64,000 nt of DNA from Bradyrhizobium ontarionense (lineage in GTDB: Bacteria > Pseudomonadota > Alphaproteobacteria > Rhizobiales > Xanthobacteraceae), in contig NZ_CP088156.1 of the NCBI RefSeq assembly GCF_021088345.1, forward strand, positions 5,332,001 through 5,396,000. Reading direction: 5' to 3'. A program made the translations under genes and the position numbers. Shown piece by piece: positions 37,136 to 45,793 of this stretch (position 1 is its first letter; each line of letters begins with the position of its first letter). Under the pieces are notes generated by a model. That model saw only the letters and a list, made by a program, of their open reading frames with translations. It was not told the DNA's origin and ran no database searches.

Positions 37136-37297
37136 ATGGAGAGCGCTGCCTCGCTGCTTCCGCGCCGGTCGTTCGCGAGACGTCGGCTGTTCGCTGGTCT
37201 GAGGCGGCTGGTGCGGGCCGTGCTGGTGGCCCTTCAGGACTCGCGGGCGCGCGCCGCGCGCCGGATCATCGCCGATCACCGGCATCTGCTCGACTGA
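37136..37297 (+). CDS. Small Arg-rich protein, Bradyrhizobium type
   Basis: 53 residues, MESAASLLPRRSFARRRL.. to ..RIIADHRHLLD. The last third (LQDSRARAARRIIADHRHLLD) resembles the C-terminal motif of short proteins found in many copies in Bradyrhizobium, related in style to DUF1127. A GGGAGA ribosome binding site lies 7 bp before the ATG. No function is known to me. The inverted repeat at 37107-37134 covers its ribosome binding site. Confidence 0.5.
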   Translation: MESAASLLPRRSFARRRLFAGLRRLVRAVLVALQDSRARAARRIIADHRHLLD

Positions 37298-37368
37298 GCG
37301 CGGGTGGACGCAAACGGGGCTGAAGCCCTGGAGGCGATGATGTTCCAGGGCCTCGACGCAGCCGTGAG

Positions 37369-37791
37369 CTATTCCGTGACGGTCTCGCCGGAGCCGCCGA
37401 ATTCGCTCGGAAAATCCTTCAGCTTCGGCAGGCCGTCGCGCATCGGCAGCACGGTCTCCGCGTAGTTCACGTGGACTCCCGGCTGGAAGTCCAATTCCGG
37501 AACGGTCGCTGCGAACACGTCGATCAATCCGAGCGGCGGGTGCGTGGTCATGAGGTGACCGCCGCACTTGGCGCAATATTGCCGCTGGCTCAGCGGCGTC
37601 TTCTGAAACATGGCGACGTGCTCGGTTCCAGAAATGATCCTCACCGCGTCCGGCTTCCACAGACTGAAGGCGTTCACGGGGCCGCCGGACCACGACCGGC
37701 ACGACCGGCAGTGACAATAGCCCATCGCCTCCGGTGTCCCGGACACCTCGATTTCGACCGCTCCGCAAAAACATCGTCCAGATAGTTTCAT
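37369..37791 (-). CDS. GFA-family (CENP-V/GFA domain) protein
   Basis: 140 residues from the ATG at 37791, MKLSGRCFCGAVEIEVSG; an upstream ATG at 37803 would add 4 residues. The zinc ligands are visible as CFCGAV, GYCHCRSCRSW and YCAKCGGHL. The family includes glutathione-dependent formaldehyde-activating enzyme, but most members have no proven activity. No formaldehyde or glutathione genes are adjacent. It is divergent from the AraC gene. Confidence 0.88.
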   Translation of the reverse strand: MKLSGRCFCGAVEIEVSGTPEAMGYCHCRSCRSWSGGPVNAFSLWKPDAVRIISGTEHVAMFQKTPLSQRQYCAKCGGHLMTTHPPLGLIDVFAATVPELDFQPGVHVNYAETVLPMRDGLPKLKDFPSEFGGSGETVTE

Positions 37792-38015
37792 CCTCGTCCT
37801 CATCAGTTGTGACGCGGCGAACGCCATCATTGCGGAACCCTCGGCGTCTTGGTGCGCGACGACCATCGTCAGGGTTGCTACGACCGGACGTGATCCAGTT
37901 CACATTCGAAGGTCGTGCGCAGGGCTTCGTCCCCTGATCGGAGGACGCCGGTTGCCGGGTGATGGCGGTATCGATCCCGGCATCGCGTTTCAGTCCAAAG
38001 GTCTCGGGTGATTGC

Positions 38016-39014
38016 ATGTCAGACCTCAACCCTCGCATCGTCGAGTTTTCGACCGACCACATTCCGGAGCCGGAGCGCGCGGCGTTCTGGCGTGAGCATT
38101 ATGGACAGGTGATGCTGCGCGTCGATTTCGAGCCTGCCCCCGACGTGGCGTTCAAGGCGCGCAATCGCGCGCTGACGCTGCCTGGCCTGCAGTTGCTCGA
38201 TGCCTGGGCCACGCCGGCGCGGATCTCGCGGTCGGGCCGCCATCTCGCCGACGGGACCGACAATCTGATCCTCGCGATCAATCGCGAGGGCAGCGCATTT
38301 GTCGAGCAGGGCCGACAGAGCCACGAGCTGCGCGAAGGCGAGGCCATCATCCTGAACGGCGCCGATGCGGGCGCGTTTCATCGTGTGAGCAACGGCCGGT
38401 CGTTCACCCTGCTCGTGCCGCGCGTGATGATCGAGGCTGCTGATGTCAGTGTCGCGGACGCCGTCATGCGGCCGATCCCCGCCAACCATGGCGCGCTGCA
38501 GCTGCTCGACCACTATGCGAGCTGGCTGATGAGCAGTGGCGGCGCGATCGATGCGCAGCTGCTCAATCTCTCCGTGCGCCACGTGCAGGATCTGCTGGCG
38601 CTGTCGATCGGACCTTCGGCCGACATGGCGGAGACGATGCGGGCCAGAGGGTTGCGTGCGGCTCGCCTGAAGCTTGCCAAGTCCTTCCTCATCGCCAACA
38701 GCCGGCGCAGTGATATCTCGGTGGCGATGCTCGCGGGCAAGCTGAACGTGACGCCGCGCTACGTGCAGCGCTTGTTCGAGGTCGACGGCACCACCTTTTC
38801 CGCCTTCCTGTCCGGCGTGCGGCTTGCGAACGCGCATCGCATGCTGTGCGATCCCGCCCACGGTCAGCTGGCGATCGCGAGCATCGCCTACGACGTCGGC
38901 TTCGGCGATCTCTCGCACTTCAATCGCTCGTTCCGCCGTCAGTACGGGCTGACACCGCGTGAGGTGCGAGGCGATCGCGGCATTGGCCGCGAGCCGTCCG
39001 GGCGGATGTGCTGA
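38016..39014 (+). CDS. AraC-family transcriptional regulator
   Basis: 332 residues from the ATG at 38016. The C-terminal about 100 residues form the double helix-turn-helix AraC domain (DISVAMLAGKLNVTPRYVQRLFEVDGTTFSAFLSGVRLANAHRML, then IASIAYDVGFGDLSHFNRSFRRQYGLTPREVR). The N-terminal half is a beta-rich sensor of the AraC-binding-like PF14525 type (WREHYGQVMLRVDFEP..). It probably controls the small membrane gene and the exporter operon that start downstream in the same direction; this is inferred from position only. Confidence 0.92.
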   Translation: MSDLNPRIVEFSTDHIPEPERAAFWREHYGQVMLRVDFEPAPDVAFKARNRALTLPGLQLLDAWATPARISRSGRHLADGTDNLILAINREGSAFVEQGRQSHELREGEAIILNGADAGAFHRVSNGRSFTLLVPRVMIEAADVSVADAVMRPIPANHGALQLLDHYASWLMSSGGAIDAQLLNLSVRHVQDLLALSIGPSADMAETMRARGLRAARLKLAKSFLIANSRRSDISVAMLAGKLNVTPRYVQRLFEVDGTTFSAFLSGVRLANAHRMLCDPAHGQLAIASIAYDVGFGDLSHFNRSFRRQYGLTPREVRGDRGIGREPSGRMC

Positions 39015-39026
39015 CCGGTGCCGCCC

Positions 39027-39239
39027 ATGACATCCAAGATGATCGCACTGAAAATTCTCGATGGCATCTTCATCTCGGCAACCATCATCCTTCTCGGGAT
39101 CGTTGCAGGTCTGCCGGTCGATTGGCTGCTCGCGCCGTTGGAGATGTCGATGCGCGAATTTCGGGCATTTGCCTTGTTCATCATTTTCGGCAGCCTGCTG
39201 CTGATCCATGCCATCGCAACGTCCGATTCCGCACCGTAA
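39027..39239 (+). CDS. Small membrane protein
   Basis: 70 residues from the ATG at 39027; a GTG at 39018 would add three residues. Two hydrophobic segments, ISATIILLGIVAGLPVDWLLAPL and AFALFIIFGSLLLIHAIA. No family is recognised. It lies between the AraC gene (12 bp after its stop) and the exporter operon. Confidence 0.55.
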   Translation: MTSKMIALKILDGIFISATIILLGIVAGLPVDWLLAPLEMSMREFRAFALFIIFGSLLLIHAIATSDSAP

Positions 39240-39365
39240 ACCAAACGTGATCACCGGCATCCCGCCTGATCCATGGAACGCGGCGGCCAGTTGAGCTGCG
39301 TCAACGGAAATCTGTCCGCCTGTGGCAAACGACGCGCCTGCTTTGGGAAACAGAGGCGTCGTTCG

Positions 39366-40466
39366 ATGGTTCAACAGGAAAGCGAGGCCGTTGCCGATCG
39401 GGTGCCGGTGGTGAAGCCACAGGCCGATCCGATCGCGCCGACGCATGGCGCGGCACTGCCTGTGGTCGCGGCCCATGCAGTCCGGCCGAAACGCCGCGTG
39501 TGGCCATTGCTGCTGCTCGTCCTCGCCATCGGTGCGGCCGGAGGCGGCGGTTATGTCTGGTGGCAGCGCCTGCATCCGCCGCTGCCGCTCGGCATCAGCG
39601 TCAGCAATGGCCGCATTGAGGCCGACGAGATCGACATCGCGACCAAATATGCCGGGCGCGTCGCCGAGCTGCGTGCCGATATCGGCGACCTCGTCGAGGC
39701 CGGGCAGATCGTCGCGCGCATGGACATCAGGGAACTCCAACAGTCGCTCTCCAAGGCGGAGGCGCAGACCGAACAGGCGCAGCATGTGGTCGATCAGGCG
39801 CGCGCCAACCTGGCGCAGCTGCAGGCCCAGAAGACGCTCGCCGAGCAGGAGATGGAGCGCACGCGCGGCCTGCTGCAGAACGGCTGGACCACGCGAGAGC
39901 TCGCCGACCAGCGCCAGCAGGCGCTGGACGCGGCGATCGCCGGATACGCCGGCGCGCAGTCCAAGATATCGGAGGCGCAACACGCGCTCGAAGCCGTCCG
40001 TCACGACGTCGCGCTCTACACCGTGCAGATCGCCGACAATTCGCTGATCGCGCCGAAGGCGGGCCGCATCCAGTATCGTCTCGCCAATGTCGGCGAGGTG
40101 CTGGGCGCCGGCGGCAAGGTCTTCACCATGCTCGACGTCGGCTACGTCTACATGGACGTGTTCCTGCCGACCGAGCAGGTCGGCAAGGTCAAGGTCGGGA
40201 CTGACGCGCGGATCGTGCTTGATGCCTATCCGGATCGTCCGATCCCGGCGAAAGTCGCTTTCGTCGCGAGTCAGGCACAGTTCACGCCGAAGACGGTCGA
40301 GACGCAGAGCGAGCGCGACAAGCTGATGTTCCGCATCCGCGTTCGCGTCGATCAGGACAAATTGGCTGCGCATGTCGATGCCGTGAGAAGCGGGTTGCCC
40401 GGGGTCGCCTATGTCAGGTGGAATTCCGACGTGGCCTGGCCCGCACGCCTGCAAGCCGCGCCATGA
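39366..40466 (+). CDS. HlyD-family membrane fusion protein (YhiI-like)
   Basis: 366 residues from the ATG at 39366. One membrane anchor (RVWPLLLLVLAIGAAGGGGYVWW) near residue 50 follows a Pro-rich cytoplasmic part. The biotinyl-lipoyl halves are TKYAGRVAELRADIGDLVEAGQIVARMD and NSLIAPKAGRIQYRLANVGEVLGAGGKVF, separated by a coiled-coil hairpin (SKAEAQTEQAQHVVDQARANLAQL... LADQRQQALDAAIAGYAGAQSKISEAQHALEAV). It bridges an inner-membrane pump to an outer-membrane channel. The stop overlaps the start of the ABC gene (ATGA at 40463), so they form one operon. No outer-membrane factor gene is adjacent. Confidence 0.9.
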   Translation: MVQQESEAVADRVPVVKPQADPIAPTHGAALPVVAAHAVRPKRRVWPLLLLVLAIGAAGGGGYVWWQRLHPPLPLGISVSNGRIEADEIDIATKYAGRVAELRADIGDLVEAGQIVARMDIRELQQSLSKAEAQTEQAQHVVDQARANLAQLQAQKTLAEQEMERTRGLLQNGWTTRELADQRQQALDAAIAGYAGAQSKISEAQHALEAVRHDVALYTVQIADNSLIAPKAGRIQYRLANVGEVLGAGGKVFTMLDVGYVYMDVFLPTEQVGKVKVGTDARIVLDAYPDRPIPAKVAFVASQAQFTPKTVETQSERDKLMFRIRVRVDQDKLAAHVDAVRSGLPGVAYVRWNSDVAWPARLQAAP

Positions 40467-43207
40467 GCATCGCCGCGCCTCCGGTCGCGGTCGTGAGGCA
40501 TCTGTCCCAGCACTATCGCGGTGTCACCGCTCTCGACGACGTCTCGATCGAGATCCCCTCCGGCTGCGTGGTCGGCCTGATCGGTCCCGACGGCGTCGGC
40601 AAGTCGTCGTTGCTGTCGATCCTGGCCGGCGCGCGTGCGATCCAGGACGGGCAGGCGACCGTGCTCGGTGCCGACATGGCGGACCGCGACGCCCGCACCC
40701 AGGTCTGCCCGCGCATCGCCTACATGCCGCAAGGACTGGGGAAGAATCTCTATCCCGACCTCAGCGTCCGCGAGAACATCACATTCTTTGCAAGACTGTT
40801 CGGCCAGTCCCGTGCCGAGCGCGACTGGCGCATCGCCGAGCTGATGGAGGCGACGGCGCTCGCCGACTTCGCCGACCGACCGGCGAAGAAGCTGTCCGGC
40901 GGCATGAAGCAGAAACTCGGGCTGTGCTGCTCGCTGATCCACGATCCAGACCTGCTCATTCTGGACGAGCCGACCACCGGCGTCGATCCGTTGTCGCGCC
41001 GCCAGTTCTGGGACCTGATCGACCGCCTGCGCGCACGCAGCGCGGCCGGCATGAGCGTCATCGTCGCCACCGCCTACATGGAGGAGGCCGAGCGGTTCGA
41101 CTGGCTGATCGCGATGAACGACGGCCGCATCCTCGCGGCCGGTTCGCCTGCGGAGCTGAGGCAGCAGACCGGGGCGGCCGACATCGAGGGCGCCTTCGTT
41201 GCCCTGCTGCCGCAGGCGCCCGATTCGCGTCGTGCGGAGATGCCGGTCAAAACCGAGCTCGACGGCAGCCACGAGACTGTCATCGTCGCGCGCGATTTGA
41301 CCTGCCGCTTCGGTGATTTCACCGCTGTCGACCGTGTCAATTTCTCGATCCGCAAGGGCGAGATCTTCGGCTTCGTCGGCTCCAACGGCTGCGGCAAGAC
41401 CACGACCATGAAGATGCTCACCGGCCTTCTGCCGCCAAGCGAAGGCGAGGCGCTGATCTTCGGCCGTTCCATGGAGGCCGGCAACTACGAGTCGCGCAGC
41501 CGCGTCGGCTACATGTCGCAGGCCTTCTCGCTCTATGGTGAGCTCACGGTGCGGCAGAACCTGGTGCTGCACGCGCGCCTGTTCCATCTGCCTCCCGAGT
41601 TCGCGGAGAAGCGCATCGCGGAGCTGGTCGATCGCTGCGATCTGACGGATCATATCGACGGCCTCGCAGCCGATCTGCCGCTCGGTATCCGCCAGCGGCT
41701 GTCGCTTGCGGTGGCGATCGTCCACAAGCCCGACCTGCTGATTCTGGATGAGCCGACCTCGGGCGTCGATCCGGTGGCACGTAATCAGTTCTGGCGTTTG
41801 CTGATCGAATTGTCGCGCGATGACGACATGACGATCTTCGTCTCGACGCATTTCATGAACGAGGCCGCGCGCTGCGACCGGCTGTCGCTGATGCATGAGG
41901 GTCGCGTGCTGGCGACCGACACGCCGGACGGGCTGATCCGGGCCAAGGGCGCGCAGACGCTGGAGCAGGCCTTCATCGCCTTCCTGGAGCAGGAGGTCGG
42001 TGTCGACGCTCCGCCGCCGACGCTGACGCAGGCCAATCCGGCCCGCGCATCGGACGCGGTTGCAGCAGGCGGCAGGCGAGCGCGGTTCAGTCCGCGCCGG
42101 ATGTTTGCCTACACCATCCGCGAAGGTCTCGAACTCATCCGCGATCCGATCAGGCTGTTGTTCGCGCTGTTCGGCACGGCCTTCCTGATGATCGTGTTCG
42201 GTGTCGGCATCTCCACCGACGTCAACAATCTGACCTTCGCCGCGCTCGATCGCGATCAGACGCCGGAGAGCCGTGCCTATCTCGCCGAGCTCAGAGGCTC
42301 GCGCTATTTCCTCGAGAAGCCGCCGCTCGCCGACTACGCCGATCTGGAGCGGCGCATGAAGACCGGCGACATCAAGGCCTCGATCGAGATCCCGCCCAAT
42401 TTCGGCGTCGACATCAAGCGCGGCCGTCCCGCCTTCGTGTCGGCCTGGATCGATGGCGCCATGCCGTTCCGCGCCGAGACCATCCGCGGCTATCTCGAAG
42501 GCACGCACCAGCTCTATCTCGGCGATCCCGCGGTCAAGACGACCCGGCCGGCGGCGGCGTCCGCGGTCAATGTCGAGATCCGCTTCAAGTACAATCAGGC
42601 GTTCGACAGCATCTATGCGATGGTGCCGAGCACGATCGCCATGCTGCTGGCGCTGTTTCCAGCGATCCTGATGGCGCTCGCCGTGGTCCGGGAGAAGGAG
42701 CTCGGCTCGATCACCAATCTCTATGTCACACCGGTGACACGGCTCGAATTCCTGCTCGGCAAGCAGCTGCCTTACGTCGGCGTCGCGCTGGTGAATTTCG
42801 CGGTCATGTTTGCGATGGCGATCCTGCTGTTCGGTGTCCCTCTCAAGGGCGCGTTCCTGCCGCTGCTCGTGGGCACCGTCGTCTACGTCTTCACCACGAC
42901 GGCCTATGGCATGCTGATCTCGACCTTCTGCAGCACCCAGATCGCGGCGCTGTTCGGCACCGCGATCCTCACGGTGCTGCCGGCGACGCAGTTCTCGGGG
43001 ATGATGGTGCCGGTGTCGTCGCTGTCCGGGGTGGCGCGCATGCTCGGCATGGGATTTCCGATGACCTATTACCGCCCGATCAGCGTCGGCACCTTCACCA
43101 AGGGTCTGGGCTTTGCGGATGTCGGTCCGGACATCCTGGCGCTGCTCGTCTTCATTCCGGTCCTGATCGGGCTCAGCCTCGTGCTGCTGCCCAAGCAGGA
43201 GAGATGA
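40463..43207 (+). CDS. rbbA: RbbA-like fused ABC transporter (two ATPase domains plus permease)
   Basis: 914 residues. NBD1 (about residues 10-230) has Walker A GPDGVGKSS, signature LSGGMKQKL and Walker B LLILDEPTTGVDPLS. NBD2 (about 275-510) has GSNGCGKTT, a weak signature LPLGIRQRLSLA and DLLILDEPTSGVDPVA. The C-terminal 380 residues are an ABC-2 permease, with a first membrane helix (LLFALFGTAFLMIVFGVGIST), a large periplasmic loop, and five or six further helices. The architecture matches E. coli RbbA (YhiH), once described as a ribosome-bound ATPase and now regarded as an ABC exporter. The operon with a YhiI-like fusion protein and a YhhJ-like permease supports the exporter reading. Substrate unknown. 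Confidence 0.9.
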   Translation: MSIAAPPVAVVRHLSQHYRGVTALDDVSIEIPSGCVVGLIGPDGVGKSSLLSILAGARAIQDGQATVLGADMADRDARTQVCPRIAYMPQGLGKNLYPDLSVRENITFFARLFGQSRAERDWRIAELMEATALADFADRPAKKLSGGMKQKLGLCCSLIHDPDLLILDEPTTGVDPLSRRQFWDLIDRLRARSAAGMSVIVATAYMEEAERFDWLIAMNDGRILAAGSPAELRQQTGAADIEGAFVALLPQAPDSRRAEMPVKTELDGSHETVIVARDLTCRFGDFTAVDRVNFSIRKGEIFGFVGSNGCGKTTTMKMLTGLLPPSEGEALIFGRSMEAGNYESRSRVGYMSQAFSLYGELTVRQNLVLHARLFHLPPEFAEKRIAELVDRCDLTDHIDGLAADLPLGIRQRLSLAVAIVHKPDLLILDEPTSGVDPVARNQFWRLLIELSRDDDMTIFVSTHFMNEAARCDRLSLMHEGRVLATDTPDGLIRAKGAQTLEQAFIAFLEQEVGVDAPPPTLTQANPARASDAVAAGGRRARFSPRRMFAYTIREGLELIRDPIRLLFALFGTAFLMIVFGVGISTDVNNLTFAALDRDQTPESRAYLAELRGSRYFLEKPPLADYADLERRMKTGDIKASIEIPPNFGVDIKRGRPAFVSAWIDGAMPFRAETIRGYLEGTHQLYLGDPAVKTTRPAAASAVNVEIRFKYNQAFDSIYAMVPSTIAMLLALFPAILMALAVVREKELGSITNLYVTPVTRLEFLLGKQLPYVGVALVNFAVMFAMAILLFGVPLKGAFLPLLVGTVVYVFTTTAYGMLISTFCSTQIAALFGTAILTVLPATQFSGMMVPVSSLSGVARMLGMGFPMTYYRPISVGTFTKGLGFADVGPDILALLVFIPVLIGLSLVLLPKQER

Positions 43208-43210
43208 GCC

Positions 43211-44341
43211 ATGTTGCGCTCGCTCTCCACCATCTTCTGGCTCGGCACCAAGGAGTTGCGCAGCCTGTTCGGCGACCTCGTGCTGATCGGGCTCGTGATC
43301 TATTCGTTTACGGTCGCGGTGATCAGCCAGGCCCAGAGCAATTCGCAGGAGCTGCACCACGCCTCGCTCGCCGTCGTCGACGAGGACCAATCCGAACTGT
43401 CGCGCCGGATCATCAGCGCCTTCATGCTCCCCTATTTCCAGGCGCCTGTTGACATCGGCGAGAGCCAGGTCGGGCCGCTGATGAACAGCGGCCGCTTCAC
43501 CTTCGTGCTCGACATTCCGCCGAACTTCCAGCGCGACGTGCTGGCGGGGCGCAGGCCGGCGCTGCAGGTCAATGTCGACGCCACCGCGATGATCCAAGCG
43601 GGTCTGGGGTCCGGCTACGCACTGCAGATCATCAACACCGAAGTCGCCTGGTATCTGGCGCGGTCGGAGACCTCCGTGCCCGCGCCGGTCAATCTCGTGA
43701 CGCGGATCGCCTTCAATCCGAACGTGACGACCGCCTGGTTCGAGAGCGTGATGGGCATCATCAACAGTGTCACGATGCTCGCCATCATCCTGGCCGGCGC
43801 GGCGCTGGTGCGGGAGCGCGAGCACGGCACCATGGATCATCTGCTGGTGATGCCGGTGTCGCCGTTCGAGATCGCGATGTCGAAGATCTGGGCCAATGCG
43901 CTCGTGATCGCCGTGGCGGTCGTGATCGCCCTCTATGTCGTCGTGCAGGGAATCCTGCGCGTGCCGATCACGGGCTCGATCCCGCTGTTCATGGGTGGTG
44001 TGGTGCTCTATCTGTTTTTCGCCACCGCGGTCGGGCTGTTTCTCGGCACCATCGCACGCTCGATGCCGCAACTCGGCCTGCTCTATATCCTCGTCGCCGT
44101 GCCGATGAATCTGCTGTCCGGCGGCGCGACTCCGGTCGAGAGCCAGCCGGTGTGGCTCTCGACGATCATGAAGGCCTCGCCATCGACGCATTTCGTGTCG
44201 TTCGCGCAGGCCATTCTGTATCGCGGCGCCGGGCTCGATGTGGTGTGGCCGCAATTCGTGGCCGTGGCCGGCATCGCAGGACTGTTCCTGGCGCTGACCT
44301 TGTGGCGCTTCCGTGCCGCGGTGGGCGCGACCGGAGCGTGA
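43211..44341 (+). CDS. ABC-2 type permease (YhhJ-like)
   Basis: 376 residues. One N-terminal membrane helix (LVLIGLVIYSFTVAVISQ), a large external domain up to about residue 180, and five or six C-terminal helices including SVTMLAIILAGAALVRE, ALVIAVAVVIALYVVVQGIL and LFMGGVVLYLFFATAVGLFLGTIA. The loop REREHGTMDHLLVMPVSPFEIAMSKIWANAL is the ABC-2 family signature. It starts 3 bp after the stop of the fused ABC gene and is the third member of the exporter operon, acting as the second membrane half of the pump. Confidence 0.9.
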   Translation: MLRSLSTIFWLGTKELRSLFGDLVLIGLVIYSFTVAVISQAQSNSQELHHASLAVVDEDQSELSRRIISAFMLPYFQAPVDIGESQVGPLMNSGRFTFVLDIPPNFQRDVLAGRRPALQVNVDATAMIQAGLGSGYALQIINTEVAWYLARSETSVPAPVNLVTRIAFNPNVTTAWFESVMGIINSVTMLAIILAGAALVREREHGTMDHLLVMPVSPFEIAMSKIWANALVIAVAVVIALYVVVQGILRVPITGSIPLFMGGVVLYLFFATAVGLFLGTIARSMPQLGLLYILVAVPMNLLSGGATPVESQPVWLSTIMKASPSTHFVSFAQAILYRGAGLDVVWPQFVAVAGIAGLFLALTLWRFRAAVGATGA

Positions 44342-44569
44342 CATGATAGACACGGCTGCGACTACGGCCCTCGGCATGGTTTCCGGAGCTTTAACGGCGC
44401 GGACCGTTGCGGTCGCAAACAGCCGCGTCTGCCGGCCGTTTTCGCGCCTGCAGGGCGGCAACGCTTCTCCAACCATGCCTCTCGGGCGCCTGCGCCGATA
44501 ACGATTTGGAAAATCGTGGTGGTGCACCCTTGGCTCGTCCTGAGGGAGACGGACGAGGGGAGAGCGATC

Positions 44570-44824
44570 ATGATCAATGGGGAAGCGGTTCTGGAAAACG
44601 TGCGGCGCTATCGCACCATCGCCTGCCTGTATCGCCAGACCGCGGCGTTCCGGCCGCATCAGCGCGACTCGCTGCTGGCCCAGGCCGCGGAATGGGAAAG
44701 CCGGGCTGTCGCCGAGCTCGAGGCTTATTTCATCGCCCGTCATGCGCCGTCGCAAGCCCCGGCGAACAGGAACTATCATACGCCCTCCTACACGTCGTCG
44801 ACGTGGCAGATGGCTGCGGCCTAG
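44570..44824 (+). CDS. Small conserved hypothetical protein
   Basis: 84 residues from the ATG at 44570, which is preceded by GGGGAGAG. It is mainly helical, with ENVRRYRTIACLYRQTAAFRPHQRDSLLAQAAEWESRAVAELEAYF, and a Ser/Thr/Tyr-rich tail. I recognise the pattern as a short protein recurrent in Bradyrhizobium but no function is known. It stands alone between the exporter operon and a repeat element. Confidence 0.7.
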   Translation: MINGEAVLENVRRYRTIACLYRQTAAFRPHQRDSLLAQAAEWESRAVAELEAYFIARHAPSQAPANRNYHTPSYTSSTWQMAAA

Positions 44825-44886
44825 TCACGGGCCAACATCGTTCATTCCCGCAGCGCGTTCCACGCCCGGGGTGTGCTGATATCGAA

Positions 44887-45256
44887 CCCTCCGCAAACGA
44901 GAGGGGCAGGGAAGACCGGGCACCGACCGGCGCCCGTGGCCCCCGTGCGTGAAGAAGTGCACGGGGCAGGAACCACAGGTTCAGCCGGAATCCCGGCCCT
45001 CCCTGCGCGATGCGCTACGGCTTATACGTGCTCTCCTCGGTGCGCCGGGCTTTCTGGCCATCGTGTGCGCGACAACGCTTGCGCGTTGCGCGGGGACACC
45101 AGCGTCGGGGTGTCAGGACCACACGACTTCACCGTCCGCCACGAACCGTTCGTCGGCATCCCCCGAAGGAAACGCTGCGATTCGTCGCGGCCATCACTCC
45201 CCGCCTCGCGTGTCGTGACGACCGCGATACGCCCTCTGCCCGAGGCGGTATGAGGG
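44887..45256. repeat. Dispersed structured intergenic repeat, copy 2
   Basis: Same element as 5782-6146 and in the same orientation. The hairpin CCCCGTGC / GCACGGGG, CAGGAACCACAGG, GGTGCGCCGGGCTTTCTGGCCA and GTGTCAGGACCA-like pieces are shared. Copy 2 differs mainly in the loops, and the paired arms change together (GCAGGGAAGACCGG with CCGGCCCTCCCTGC). This fits selection for structure. Confidence 0.7.
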
Positions 45257-45513
45257 CATCAGACATCAAATTACGAAAAAACGAAAGCGGAATATTTTTT
45301 CGTGGCGATCTGGACAGAGGTCATCGCGTTGAACCGGCGCTCGAAATCAGCGTTTCGGCGCATCCGACTTTTTGCTGTTTGCGACTGTAGACCGGGTCGT
45401 AACGGCGCATGAGCTGACCCGACGGGCGACCCAACTTGCGCTTGGGCGACGGCGTTACTCGGACTCGGCCGGACGACAATGGAGTGAGTTGCTACAGCGC
45501 GTCTCCATACCAG

Positions 45514-45703
45514 CTGTCGTCCCGGGCAAGCCATGGCGTCGCATCGCGACGCCGAGGCGCCGACCCGGGACCCATAGCCCCAGGAGGTTGTTGTTGCGAA
45601 GAACGCCGCTCCAGCATCCTCAACAACGCAGACGGTGGTTATGGATCCCGGGTCTGCGCCCCGGCAACGCTGCCGCGTTGTCCGGACTTGCCCGGGACGA
45701 CAG
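45514..45703. repeat. Palindromic repeat (CTGTCGTCCCGGGCAAG arms)
   Basis: CTGTCGTCCCGGGCAAG (45514-45530) and CTTGCCCGGGACGACAG (45687-45703) are perfect 17 bp inverted arms. A second, imperfect pair lies inside (GACCCGGGACCCATA and TATGGATCCCGGGTC). The element is about 190 bp with no coding capacity and ends 90 bp before the OGT-like gene. I recognise the arms as another abundant Bradyrhizobium intergenic repeat. Confidence 0.75.
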
Positions 45704-45793
45704 TGGCGTGAGTTGCTCCAGCGTTCTCGAGAGCGCGGATGGCGGTCATGTTGGCGCGGGACTTGCTCAGGCTGATGTGCGCCGGCACCGGCG

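Larger units (their letters stand above)
44825..45793. other. Repeat-rich gap, no gene
   Basis: 969 bp with no credible gene. It contains the second copy of the structured repeat (44887-45256), an AT-rich piece near 45258-45305, and a second palindromic repeat family (45514-45703). The remainder (about 45310-45510) has no recognisable content. Confidence 0.7.

Noticed and set aside
38019..40454. 811-codon minus-strand frame over the AraC and HlyD genes
   Set aside because: Shadow frame, no family features.
44313..44501. Small open frame after the YhhJ-like gene
   Set aside because: No ribosome binding site or recognisable similarity; it overlaps the end of the permease gene.
40409..44779. 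Very long open frame (over 1,400 codons) on the minus strand across the exporter operon
   Set aside because: It is antisense to clearly recognised HlyD, RbbA and permease genes. Its composition (Arg-, His-, Asp- and Gln-rich, low hydrophobic content) is that of a high-GC shadow frame.
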